Assembly: GCF_016648855.1 (NCBI RefSeq)
Contig: NZ_JACLQU010000015.1
Coordinates: 1 to 63,819 of the forward strand
Origin: Streptococcus parasanguinis
GTDB taxonomy: Bacteria; Bacillota; Bacilli; Lactobacillales; Streptococcaceae
Length of the DNA stretch: 63,819 bases
Reading direction: 5' to 3'
Under the pieces are notes generated by a model. The model was not told the DNA's origin. It ran no database searches and saw only the letters and a program-made list of their open reading frames with translations. This document shows positions 54,048 to 62,448 of the stretch, in pieces. Both the position numbers and the translations under genes were made by a program. Position 1 is the first letter of the stretch; the number at the start of each line of letters is the position of its first letter.

Positions 54048-55325
54048 ATGAAAAAAATTAAAATTGATGTGGTAGCTGTTCCCTTGAGTGGGCATCTGTA
54101 CCCAACTTTAAATCTCGTCAAACCCTTATTGGATGATCCAACTATGGAAATCCGGGTTTTCACAGGACCTCAGAAAAAGGCCGTTGCAGAAAGTCTGGGC
54201 TTCACTGTCGTTCCGATTCTAGAGGACAAAGTAGAAGAATTTGAACGTGCGGCTAATAACGATAAAAAACACAATCTCTTTTCAGCCTATCGGCAATTGT
54301 CCAAGAGCCTCGATTTGATTAATCATGTATCGGATCAATTGTTAGAGGAGTGGCGCGTCAATCGCCCAGACATTGTGATTGCTGATTTTATCACTCTATC
54401 AGCAGGCTTTGTGGCAGAAGAGTTGGAAATTCCTTGGATTACCACAATGGCAACACAATTTGCAATCGAAACTCCTTATGGTCCCCCTTGCTTCTTCGGA
54501 GGGATGGGAATTGCGCGAACCAAGAAGGAAGAAAAGATACAGGCACTATGCCGTAAACTCACGCGCATTGGAAAATACTGTGGGGCTTTCCTCTTACGCA
54601 AACGATTAAAACGTTACAATTTCAAGTTGTACAATCAAAATGGAGTGGAGACTATTTACTCTCCTTATGCTATCTTTGGAATTGGTATGATGGAGCTGGA
54701 GTTGAAAACACATTTCCCTCATCAATATGCTTGGCTTGGCCCTTTGGGGACTTCTCTTGAAAAAGCAGAAGATTATCCTTTAGATCTCAGCCTTTATGAA
54801 GACAAAAAGAAGGTTCTCGTGACTTGTGGGACTCAGTTGCCGTGGGCAAAAGAAAATTTGCTCCATCAAACCAAGCAGTTAGCCAAAGAGCATCCAGAAT
54901 GCCACTTTTTTGTCACACTAGGAGACGGGGCAAAAGAATTTTCTGAAGAAGAGGTGGCTTCAAATGTGACTCTCGTAACTTATCTCCCTTACAAAGAATA
55001 CATACCGCAAATGGACTATGTGGTTCACCATGGAGGGGCTGGAATCTTTTATCAGTGCATCGAATTTAAGAAACCAGCCTTGATCTTACCGCATGATTAT
55101 GACCAATTTGACTATGCCATTCGAGGAGTAGAAGCAGGGATTGCTTTTCAAGCTCATCGAAATCGCACTGAAGAAATTCAAGCAGGTTTTAACGCCCTGT
55201 TAGAAAAAGAATCTTGGGAAGAGTTAACGAGACTAAACAAACTATCAAAAACCTACAAACCGTTGGATACCTTAGAGTTTGAAATTCAACGATTATTAAG
55301 ACGTGGAACGGATGGAAAACTATGA
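54048..55325 (+). CDS. Macrolide/UDP-type (GT1) glycosyltransferase
   Basis: The 425-residue GT-B protein has an N-terminal acceptor domain with the GHLYPT motif (15-20) and a C-terminal nucleotide-sugar domain with HHGGAG at 327-332 and the following ILPHDYDQFDYAIR. It resembles MGT-type enzymes that glycosylate lipids or polyketide-like acceptors, not wall polymerases. No membrane helix is present. It is the first gene of the cluster and its stop overlaps the next start (ATGA). The sugar donor is not predictable. Confidence 0.85.
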   Translation: MKKIKIDVVAVPLSGHLYPTLNLVKPLLDDPTMEIRVFTGPQKKAVAESLGFTVVPILEDKVEEFERAANNDKKHNLFSAYRQLSKSLDLINHVSDQLLEEWRVNRPDIVIADFITLSAGFVAEELEIPWITTMATQFAIETPYGPPCFFGGMGIARTKKEEKIQALCRKLTRIGKYCGAFLLRKRLKRYNFKLYNQNGVETIYSPYAIFGIGMMELELKTHFPHQYAWLGPLGTSLEKAEDYPLDLSLYEDKKKVLVTCGTQLPWAKENLLHQTKQLAKEHPECHFFVTLGDGAKEFSEEEVASNVTLVTYLPYKEYIPQMDYVVHHGGAGIFYQCIEFKKPALILPHDYDQFDYAIRGVEAGIAFQAHRNRTEEIQAGFNALLEKESWEELTRLNKLSKTYKPLDTLEFEIQRLLRRGTDGKL

Positions 55326-56299
55326 AAATTCTTGTAACAGGCGCGACTGGCTTCCTTGGAAAATATGTGATTGAGGAGTTATTGGATCACGATTATTCCA
55401 TTGTAGCCTTTGGCCGAAACGAAAAAGTTGGGAAGGCTCTGGAAAGTGAGCGCGTTCAATTTGTTAAAGGAGATTTGAGCTCTATTGAGGAACTAAGACA
55501 AGCTTTTCAGGAAATTGATGCTATTGTTCATGCAGGAGCCTTGTCCACTGCTTGGGGACCCTGGAAAGATTTCTATCAGGCAAATGTCATCGGCACCCAA
55601 AATGTCCTTGACTTGAGTCGTGAATATGCAGTAAAACGCTTGGTTTATGTGTCTTCTCCCAGTATTTACGCAGCTGGAAAAGACCAATTGGATATTAAGG
55701 AAAGCGATGCTCCCAAAGAAAACCACCTCAACAATTACATCCGAAGCAAATTGGCTTCTGAAAAACTATTTCCTGACTATCCAGATGTGCCAAGTATCAT
55801 CTTGCGTCCAAGAGGATTATTTGGCGTAGGGGATACCAGTATTTTGCCTCGGGTTTTACGCCTCAGTAGAAAAATTGGGATTCCGTTGATTCGAGGGGGA
55901 GAACAGCTCATGGATATGACCTGTGTGGAAAATGTCGCTCTAGCCATTCGTTTGGCTTTGGAAGCAAAAGAAGCACACGGGCAGGTTTATAATATTACAA
56001 ATGGAGAACCAAAGACCTTTAAGTATTTGATTGAAACAACACTAAAAGGGTTAGGAGAACCTATCCGCTATCGGAAAATTCCAACAGGTCTAGTAGCAGG
56101 TGTGGCGTACAGCCTTGAAGGGGTGTATCGATTGTTTCATATAAAAGCTGAACCCCCCTTGACTCGCTACACCTATTATCTCCTTCGCTATAGCCAAACC
56201 CTCGATATTCAAAAGGCCCAAACAGAACTTGGCTACTATCCAAAAATGACCATTGAGGAAGGGATTGACAACTATGTCCAACATGATCGAGCACATTGA
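55322..56299 (+). CDS. NAD(P)-dependent reductase, OleD/3-beta-HSD-like extended SDR
   Basis: The 325-residue protein has the dinucleotide motif GATGFLG (7-13) and the catalytic pair Y139-x-x-x-K143. The C-terminal segment (LTRYTYYLLRYSQTLDI then LGYYPKMTIEEGI) is the signature I associate with 3-beta-hydroxysteroid dehydrogenase-like enzymes such as OleD, which reduces a 2-alkyl-3-ketoacid. The natural substrate here is inferred from the KAS III-like partner. It overlaps both neighbours (4 and 26 bases). Confidence 0.83.
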   Translation: MKILVTGATGFLGKYVIEELLDHDYSIVAFGRNEKVGKALESERVQFVKGDLSSIEELRQAFQEIDAIVHAGALSTAWGPWKDFYQANVIGTQNVLDLSREYAVKRLVYVSSPSIYAAGKDQLDIKESDAPKENHLNNYIRSKLASEKLFPDYPDVPSIILRPRGLFGVGDTSILPRVLRLSRKIGIPLIRGGEQLMDMTCVENVALAIRLALEAKEAHGQVYNITNGEPKTFKYLIETTLKGLGEPIRYRKIPTGLVAGVAYSLEGVYRLFHIKAEPPLTRYTYYLLRYSQTLDIQKAQTELGYYPKMTIEEGIDNYVQHDRAH

Positions 56300-57101
56300 T
56301 TATTTTCCAGCAGGTTTTTGTAGCAGTCATTCTGGACTCTTATTTAAAGGGATTCCGAATGAAAAAATGCAATTTCCAGCAGGTGTCTTTTTGATTCATC
56401 ATCGTGAAAAAGGCTATATTTTGTACGATACCGGCTATCACTACGAGATTAAGAAAAAAGCACGGTATTTCTGGTACCGTCTAGCCACCCCAATGCAGAT
56501 GAAAAAAGAAGACCAGATCGATTATTTATTGCGAGAGCGTGGAATTGATCCAGCAGCCATTTCCTATGTGATTCTTTCGCATTTGCACCCTGATCATCTC
56601 GGTGGAGCAGCACTTTTTCCAAATGCTCATTTCGTTGTTACCCAGGAAGTCTATGAGGTGTACCAAAAACCGAAATTTAAAGATCTGATTTTTAAAGAGT
56701 TTCTTCCAGCTGATTTCAAAGATCGGGTGACTTGTCTCAAAGCAGATCAAAGGCATCCTGCTTTCCCCTATCGCCCGACTGCGGATCTTTTTGGAGATGG
56801 GAGCATTCTTGTATCGTCTATCGATGGACATGCGAGAGGACAAGGCTGTCTTTATCTGGATGAGCTCAAACTCTTCATCGGAGCAGATCTTTCTTGGGGA
56901 GTAGACCTCTTGCCTTACACAGGGCAAATGCGACTGATTCCTTCCTTGGTTCAGGATGATAAGAAGGCTTATTTAAAAGGAACTGAGTTGCTGGAAACAC
57001 TCTTGCAAGATGGTATTCAAGTTGTGGTCAGCCACGACCCGCAAAAACGGATTGAAAGGATTTTAAATGAAAAAAACAGTCTTTCTGAAAACCTTTATTG
57101 A
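56274..57101 (+). CDS. Metallo-beta-lactamase-fold hydrolase, lactonase-like
   Basis: The 275-residue protein has the metal motif HLHPDH (103-108) followed by LGG, and a later GHARGQ and GADLSW, as in AHL-lactonase-like hydrolases. It has no signal peptide. I chose ATG 56274 because GGAAGGG is about 11 bases upstream; the ATG at 56283 and the earlier frame at 56253 are alternatives. It overlaps the reductase by 26 bases and the ligase by 35. It could cleave a lactone or thioester intermediate. Confidence 0.83.
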   Translation: MSNMIEHIDYFPAGFCSSHSGLLFKGIPNEKMQFPAGVFLIHHREKGYILYDTGYHYEIKKKARYFWYRLATPMQMKKEDQIDYLLRERGIDPAAISYVILSHLHPDHLGGAALFPNAHFVVTQEVYEVYQKPKFKDLIFKEFLPADFKDRVTCLKADQRHPAFPYRPTADLFGDGSILVSSIDGHARGQGCLYLDELKLFIGADLSWGVDLLPYTGQMRLIPSLVQDDKKAYLKGTELLETLLQDGIQVVVSHDPQKRIERILNEKNSLSENLY

Positions 57102-58332
57102 AACCAGATGGTGCCACCGATTCCGTTCAAAAGAGGCCTTGAAGCGATACCAAGATAAGCAATTGGCACGCTACCATGCTTTTATCACCTCTCAATCTCC
57201 CTATTTCCAGACTCATTCTCCCGAATCCTTTGGAACGATGGATAAAACCTTCATGATGACACATTTCAATGAGCTCAATACCCTAGGGGTGGATCGAGAT
57301 CAGGCTTTAGAGATGGCGATTCGCGGAGAACAGACGCGAGATTTTACCGAGATGAATGGAGAAGTAGCAGTAGGCTTGTCTTCTGGAACTTCCGGCCACC
57401 GAGGAGTTTTTGTCACCACAGAAAAAGAAAGAAGTATGTGGGCTGCAGCGATCTTAGCCAAGATGCTACCGAAAGGAAAACTGTTTGGTCATCGCATTGC
57501 CTTTTTCTTACGAGCGGACAATGAACTCTATCAAACCATTAATTCAGGCCTTATCCGCTTGGAATATTTTGATATTTTCAAGGATAGCAAGGAGCATTTA
57601 GAGCGTCTCAAAGACTATCAACCAACCATTGTGGTTGCACCAGCTTCCACCTTGATTGAGTTAGCCAACTATGTCAGCAATCAGCAACTTGCGATTCAAC
57701 CCGTCAAGGTTGTCTCTGTCGCAGAGATCCTAGAGGATCGAGATGCTGAGACAATCGCCAAAGCTTTTCAACTAGACAAGGTTGATCAGGTCTACCAAGC
57801 AACAGAGGGATTTTTAGCTTGTACCTGTTCAGAAGGCAATCTACATCTCAACGAAGATATTTTGTATGTCGAAAAAGAGTATCTAGATGATAGCCGCTTT
57901 TATCCGATTATTACGGATTTCAAACGAACGAGTCAACCCATCTACCGCTACCGCCTCAATGATATTTTGGTGGAAGAAAAGTCTCCTTGCCCTTGTGGTT
58001 CCGTCTTTACTCGAATCGCAAAGATCGAAGGGCGATCGGATGATATCTTCTATTTCAAAAAAGAAGGTGGCAGTAGCCAGATGATCTATCCGGATTTTAT
58101 TCGACGGTGTATTCTCTTTGTCGAAAATATTCAGGACTATCAAGTAACTCAGTTGGCAGATGGATCCATTACCATTGCCTTGAGTCACCGGACAGAGTCT
58201 ATTGAGCGATCGATTTTTGCCCAATTTGAACTCTTGGCTCAACAAAAACAATTCATCCTCCCAAGTATTCAATTTATCGATTACCAATGGGACCCAACAC
58301 GTAAATTAAAACGTGTTCAACGACTTCAATAA
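57067..58332 (+). CDS. Adenylate-forming enzyme, F390 synthetase/PaaK-like
   Basis: The 421-residue protein is an ANL-type ligase of the branch annotated as F390 synthetase-related. The phosphate loop SSGTSG lies at 105-110, the YRYRLND motif (adenosine ribose contact) around 295, and a PaaK-like SPCPCGS pair of cysteines follows. It should activate a carboxylic acid with ATP. The ATG at 57067 follows AAAGGA inside the end of the hydrolase gene. It precedes the condensing enzyme by 12 bases. Confidence 0.82.
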   Translation: MKKTVFLKTFIETRWCHRFRSKEALKRYQDKQLARYHAFITSQSPYFQTHSPESFGTMDKTFMMTHFNELNTLGVDRDQALEMAIRGEQTRDFTEMNGEVAVGLSSGTSGHRGVFVTTEKERSMWAAAILAKMLPKGKLFGHRIAFFLRADNELYQTINSGLIRLEYFDIFKDSKEHLERLKDYQPTIVVAPASTLIELANYVSNQQLAIQPVKVVSVAEILEDRDAETIAKAFQLDKVDQVYQATEGFLACTCSEGNLHLNEDILYVEKEYLDDSRFYPIITDFKRTSQPIYRYRLNDILVEEKSPCPCGSVFTRIAKIEGRSDDIFYFKKEGGSSQMIYPDFIRRCILFVENIQDYQVTQLADGSITIALSHRTESIERSIFAQFELLAQQKQFILPSIQFIDYQWDPTRKLKRVQRLQ

Positions 58333-58344
58333 AAGGAGAATCCT

Positions 58345-59289
58345 ATGACTACAGTAAAAAGACATCTACAAATCAAAGGCTATGGAACAGCGCTTCCAGC
58401 TCATACAGTAAACTTCAAAGACCAGACTCGTTACCGGGTGAAAGAAGGAGAAGAAACACAGATTGATCTAGCAGAGCATGCAATTAAAGCTGCTTTAAAA
58501 CATGCAGGGCTTGAAATGACAGATATCGACTGCCTGGTTTCGGCTAGTGCGGTTGGCGTTCAGCCTATTCCTTGTACGGCTTCTTTGATCCATGAGCGCG
58601 TGGCCAAGGGACTGACGATTCCAGCCATGGATATTAATACCACCTGTACTAGTTTTGTATCAGCCTTAAGCACCATTTCCTATCTGATTGAAGGTGGTGA
58701 ATACAAGCGTGTCCTCATTGTATCCAGTGAAGTAGGAAGTCTTGGCCTTAATCCTAAACAAAAAGAGAGTTTTGAATTATTCAGCGATGGAGCAGCTGCC
58801 TTTATTTTTGAAGCAACAAGCCAAGACAAAGGAATCATTGCCAGCATGCAACGTACCTGGTCTGAGGGAGCACATGATACTGAAATTCGGGGTGGTTTGA
58901 CAGCTTATCATCCGAAATTGTACTCTGAATCAACCAAGACTGATTTCATGTTTGACATGAAAGGGAAGAAAATTCTCTTACTTTCTGCTCGTGTTATTCC
59001 AGAAATGTTCAAAGAATTCCAAGAGAAATCAGGCATTTCTAAAGATGCTGTAGATTATATTATTCCCCATCAAGCTAGCCGGGCCTTGCCACTCGTCATG
59101 GACAAAATGGGAGTTGGCAAAGATAAATATCTCAATATTGTCAGCGATTATGGCAATATGGTTTCGGTAGCCGTGCCTTTCGGTTTAGCCTATGCACTTG
59201 ATCATGGCTATGTGAAGGAGGGAGATACCATCTTCTTGATGGGAACTGCAGCAGGGATGACAGTCAATATGTTAGCATTAAAACTCTAA
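58345..59289 (+). CDS. KAS III-like (FabH/OleA type) condensing enzyme
   Basis: The 314-residue thiolase-fold protein has the complete triad: Cys101 in NTTCTSF, His242 in IIPHQASRAL and Asn271 in DYGNMVS. The glycine-rich GTAAGMT ends the protein. It resembles ketoacyl synthase III enzymes that condense acyl thioesters. It is not the housekeeping fabH, which lies in the fatty acid operon of streptococci. AAAGGAG precedes the ATG. It ends the cluster, before a strong terminator. Confidence 0.87.
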   Translation: MTTVKRHLQIKGYGTALPAHTVNFKDQTRYRVKEGEETQIDLAEHAIKAALKHAGLEMTDIDCLVSASAVGVQPIPCTASLIHERVAKGLTIPAMDINTTCTSFVSALSTISYLIEGGEYKRVLIVSSEVGSLGLNPKQKESFELFSDGAAAFIFEATSQDKGIIASMQRTWSEGAHDTEIRGGLTAYHPKLYSESTKTDFMFDMKGKKILLLSARVIPEMFKEFQEKSGISKDAVDYIIPHQASRALPLVMDKMGVGKDKYLNIVSDYGNMVSVAVPFGLAYALDHGYVKEGDTIFLMGTAAGMTVNMLALKL

Positions 59290-59326
59290 TGATAGATCCT
59301 TTTATTTCAAGCTCAAAAAGCATCAA

Positions 59327-59354
59327 GTCCCGCTAGTCTTTAGCGGGCTTTTTT
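59327..59354 (+). terminator. Terminator of the biosynthetic cluster
   Basis: CCCGCTA and TAGCGGG form a seven-base stem with a five-base loop, followed by CTTTTTT. The ylxM -10 begins directly after it. Confidence 0.9.
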
Positions 59355-59362
59355 GATATAAT
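59354..59362 (+). promoter_or_regulatory. Extended -10 promoter of ylxM, leaderless
   Basis: TGATATAAT is a perfect extended -10 element. The predicted transcription start, seven bases on, is about 59369, one base before the family start codon ATG of ylxM. No ribosome-binding site fits. Confidence 0.6.
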
Positions 59363-59369
59363 GAAAGGT

Positions 59370-59702
59370 ATGGAAATTGAGAAAACCAACCGAATGAATG
59401 CGCTCTTTGAGTTTTATGCAGCGCTCTTGACGGACAAGCAAATGAACTACATCGAGCTCTATTACGCCGATGATTACAGCTTGGCTGAGATTGCGGAAGA
59501 GTTTGGAGTGAGCCGTCAGGCGGTCTATGACAATATTAAACGTACAGAAAAGATTTTGGAGGACTACGAAATGAAACTCCATATGTATTCCGATTACATT
59601 GTTCGTAGTCAGATTTTTGATCAGATTTTAGAACGCTATCCGGAAGATACTTTTCTACAAGAGCAGGTTGAAATTTTATCAAGCATTGACAATCGGGAGT
59701 GA
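59370..59702 (+). CDS. ylxM: YlxM, SRP-associated helix-turn-helix protein
   Basis: This 110-residue helix-turn-helix protein is encoded with ffh in streptococci and influences the signal recognition particle. The HTH is visible in [23 protein letters not shown] chose [10 protein letters not shown] (59370), the family start; the upstream ATG (59361) lies inside the -10 box. It begins the transcript ylxM, small protein, ffh. Confidence 0.92.
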   Translation: MEIEKTNRMNALFEFYAALLTDKQMNYIELYYADDYSLAEIAEEFGVSRQAVYDNIKRTEKILEDYEMKLHMYSDYIVRSQIFDQILERYPEDTFLQEQVEILSSIDNRE

Positions 59703-59704
59703 TT

Positions 59705-59920
59705 ATGGGCAGTCTCGTCATTTATCAAGGAATACCTTGCAAACTATTAGTCGCAGAGGGAGTATTTCCTACTCGACTACAAATTATCTCGCCCAATGAT
59801 ATCTCCAAAGCTATGCAAATAGGTTTTAGCTGTTGGGGATATCCAAATGAAATCATGAAAGAAGTCACACCCGAAGAACTAGAATGTTTGCAACATTTCG
59901 GACGATTTCCACTGAATTGA
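59705..59920 (+). CDS. Small conserved protein between ylxM and ffh
   Basis: The 71-residue protein starts MGSLVIYQGIPCKLLVAEG and ends with LQHFGRFPLN. It lies two bases after ylxM and 17 before ffh in one transcript. I do not recognise a domain; the conserved place suggests a link to SRP or YlxM, which is inference. A GTG at 59699 would add two residues. Confidence 0.7.
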   Translation: MGSLVIYQGIPCKLLVAEGVFPTRLQIISPNDISKAMQIGFSCWGYPNEIMKEVTPEELECLQHFGRFPLN

Positions 59921-59937
59921 AAAAATAGGAGAAAATA

Positions 59938-61509
59938 ATGGCATTTGAAAGTTTAACCGAACGTTTACAGAACGTCTTTAAAAATCTTCGTAAGAAAGGG
60001 AAAATATCTGAAGCGGATGTCCAAGAGGCAACCAAAGAAATTCGTCTAGCCCTCTTAGAGGCCGACGTTGCCCTTCCTGTTGTAAAAGACTTTATCAAAC
60101 GTGTCCGCGAGCGGGCTGTAGGGCATGAAGTCATTGAAACCCTTAATCCTGCCCAACAAATCGTGAAGATTGTCGATGAAGAATTGACAGCCATTTTGGG
60201 TTCTGAGACAGCAGACATTATCAAGTCGCCTAAGATCCCAACCATTATCATGATGGTCGGTCTTCAAGGGGCTGGTAAAACAACCTTTGCTGGGAAATTG
60301 GCTAACAAATTAGTCAAGGAAGAAAATGCACGTCCTTTGATGATTGCGGCCGATATCTATCGTCCAGCTGCCATCGACCAGTTGAAGACTCTTGGTCAAC
60401 AGATCAATGTCCCTGTCTTCTCACTCGGTACAGAAGTCCCTGCAGTTGAGATCGTACGTCAAGGTTTGGAGCAGGCAAGAGCTAACCACAATGACTATGT
60501 CTTGATCGATACGGCCGGTCGTCTGCAAATCGATGAAAAACTCATGGGTGAGTTGCGCGACGTCAAAGCCCTTGCTGAGCCAAATGAAATCCTCTTGGTT
60601 GTGGATGCCATGATCGGTCAAGAAGCGGCCAATGTGGCGCGTGAGTTTAACGAACAACTCGAAGTGACCGGGGTCATCTTGACCAAGATTGATGGGGATA
60701 CCCGTGGTGGTGCAGCCCTTTCTGTCCGTCAGATTACTGGGAAGCCAATCAAATTCACTGGTACTGGTGAAAAAATAACCGATATCGAAACCTTCCACCC
60801 AGACCGCATGTCTGGTCGGATCCTCGGTATGGGGGATATGCTGACGCTGATCGAGAAAGCTTCTCAAGAATACGATGAGAAACGCTCCCTTGAACTCGCT
60901 GAAAAGATGCGGGAAAACACCTTTGATTTCAACGACTTTATCGACCAGTTAGATCAAGTTCAAAACATGGGTCCAATGGAAGACCTGCTCAAGATGCTTC
61001 CAGGGATGGCCAACAATCCAGCCATGAAAAACCTCAAGGTTGATGAACGAGAAATTGCTCGCAAACGCGCGATCGTATCATCCATGACACCAGCTGAACG
61101 GGAGAATCCAGATCTCTTGAACCCTAGCCGTCGTCGTCGGATTGCTGCTGGTTCAGGAAACAGCTTTGTCGAAGTGAACAAATTCATCAAGGACTTTAAC
61201 CAAGCTAAACAGATGATGCAAGGTGTCCTCTCTGGTGATATGAACAAGATGATGAAACAAATGGGGCTTAATCCAAATAATATGCCGAAGAATATGCCTG
61301 GTGGCATGCCTGATATGTCTGCCCTCGAAGGCATGATGGGACAAGGCGGGATGCCTGACTTATCAGCTCTTGGCGGAGGCGCTGGAATGCCTGATATGAG
61401 CCAAATGTTCGGTGGTGGTCTCAAAGGAAAAGCCGGCGAATTCATGATGAAACGGGCGATGAACAAGATGGCCAAACAAATGCGCAAAAATAAGAAAAAA
61501 CGGAAATAA
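59938..61509 (+). CDS. ffh: Signal recognition particle protein Ffh
   Basis: Ffh binds signal sequences and 4.5S RNA and works with FtsY. The 523-residue protein has an N domain, a G domain with the P-loop GLQGAGKTT and DTAGRL, and an M domain from about residue 300. The C-terminal tail is unusually rich in Met and Gly with repeated GMPD motifs, which is normal for streptococci. It has GGAGAAAA before the ATG. Confidence 0.97.
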   Translation: MAFESLTERLQNVFKNLRKKGKISEADVQEATKEIRLALLEADVALPVVKDFIKRVRERAVGHEVIETLNPAQQIVKIVDEELTAILGSETADIIKSPKIPTIIMMVGLQGAGKTTFAGKLANKLVKEENARPLMIAADIYRPAAIDQLKTLGQQINVPVFSLGTEVPAVEIVRQGLEQARANHNDYVLIDTAGRLQIDEKLMGELRDVKALAEPNEILLVVDAMIGQEAANVAREFNEQLEVTGVILTKIDGDTRGGAALSVRQITGKPIKFTGTGEKITDIETFHPDRMSGRILGMGDMLTLIEKASQEYDEKRSLELAEKMRENTFDFNDFIDQLDQVQNMGPMEDLLKMLPGMANNPAMKNLKVDEREIARKRAIVSSMTPAERENPDLLNPSRRRRIAAGSGNSFVEVNKFIKDFNQAKQMMQGVLSGDMNKMMKQMGLNPNNMPKNMPGGMPDMSALEGMMGQGGMPDLSALGGGAGMPDMSQMFGGGLKGKAGEFMMKRAMNKMAKQMRKNKKKRK

Positions 61510-61524
61510 TTCTTTCTAATAAGG

Positions 61525-61553
61525 GCCTGGAACACACTGTTCTGGGTTCTTTT
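61525..61553 (+). terminator. Weak terminator after ffh
   Basis: CCTGGAACA and TGTTCTGG form a stem around a three-base loop; the following TTCTTTT is only a moderate T run. Confidence 0.5.
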
Positions 61554-61575
61554 AGAAACTACTACTAGAGGAAAC

Positions 61576-62343
61576 ATGTTAAAAAAACTATTTCAACAAC
61601 TCATTCGTTTCTTTGGAAGACTCTTTTCTTCGCACAGCAAGCCCTTTGAATTCCCAAAAGGGTCGAAGAAACCACCGATCAGACCGATCATCTTTGTACC
61701 TGGTAGTTCAGCCAGTATTCAGCGTTTCAATGGAACCATCCGCATGCTCCATCGCTATTCTAGAAAAAAGCAGAGTCTCTTAAAAATAAAAGTCAATAAA
61801 GATGAGTCTATAGAGATGGAGGGAAGACTAAATACAAAAGAGCCGAATCCGATGATTGTGATTGGCTTTGAAAATAATCGAGATGGTTACAGCAATATCA
61901 AGCAGCAAATCGAATCCCTTAAGATCGCTCTTACCTACCTTTTGGATCACTATCATTTTACAGAGTTTAAGGCAGTAGGGCACTCCAATGGTGGTCTAGT
62001 TTTGACTGGTTTATTGGAAAGTGGCTTTTTAGAAAAGAAAAAACTAACCGTAAGCAAGCTGGTTATTATTGGAAGTCCATACCAATTCAATCAAGAGATG
62101 TATGATGATTTTCAAACATGGAGGCATCGCTTAGGAAAAGAAGTAGAGGTCCTTAATTTTGTCGGTAATTTTGCTGGGAAATCAGACGGAATCGTCCCTC
62201 TTTCTAGTGCACAAGCAGCACAATCTATTTTTGAGAAACAAGCCTATACAGAAGTAAATTTAAAAGGACGCAAGGCTCATCATTCAGCTTTACCCACTAA
62301 TCCAGATCTAGTAAAACAATTAAGTCTGTTTTTGAATCTATAA
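61576..62343 (+). CDS. Alpha/beta hydrolase, DUF915-like
   Basis: The 255-residue protein has the nucleophile elbow GHSNGGLVLTGLLES, the oxyanion region FVPGSSASIQRFNGTIRML and a catalytic His near the end (KAHHSALPTN). The N-terminal 20 residues are amphipathic and hydrophobic (LFQQLIRFFGRLF), perhaps a membrane contact. It lies just after ffh with GAGG upstream. Cytoplasmic or membrane-near esterase activity is likely; the substrate is unknown. Confidence 0.82.
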   Translation: MLKKLFQQLIRFFGRLFSSHSKPFEFPKGSKKPPIRPIIFVPGSSASIQRFNGTIRMLHRYSRKKQSLLKIKVNKDESIEMEGRLNTKEPNPMIVIGFENNRDGYSNIKQQIESLKIALTYLLDHYHFTEFKAVGHSNGGLVLTGLLESGFLEKKKLTVSKLVIIGSPYQFNQEMYDDFQTWRHRLGKEVEVLNFVGNFAGKSDGIVPLSSAQAAQSIFEKQAYTEVNLKGRKAHHSALPTNPDLVKQLSLFLNL

Positions 62344-62345
62344 TT

Positions 62346-62380
62346 AAATTACATAATTTCGGTTATGTAATTTTTATTTG
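62346..62380 (+). terminator. Terminator of the DUF915-like hydrolase gene
   Basis: AAATTACATAA and TTATGTAATTT form a perfect 11-base stem with a six-base loop, followed by TTATTTG. Confidence 0.85.
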
Positions 62381-62448
62381 TCTCTTGCAATCCTTAGGTA
62401 AATATGGTACATTTTTGGTAGCGATTACACATGCTTAAGGAGGATTTT

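Noticed and set aside
54048..59289. Part of the housekeeping fatty acid synthesis locus
   Set aside because: No acpP, fabD, fabG, fabF or acc genes are near, and the glycosyltransferase and adenylate-forming enzyme do not belong to that pathway.
60960..61577. Long open frame (205 codons) on the minus strand opposite ffh
   Set aside because: It is antisense to the Met- and Gly-rich M domain of ffh, has no ribosome-binding site and its composition simply mirrors the ffh codons.
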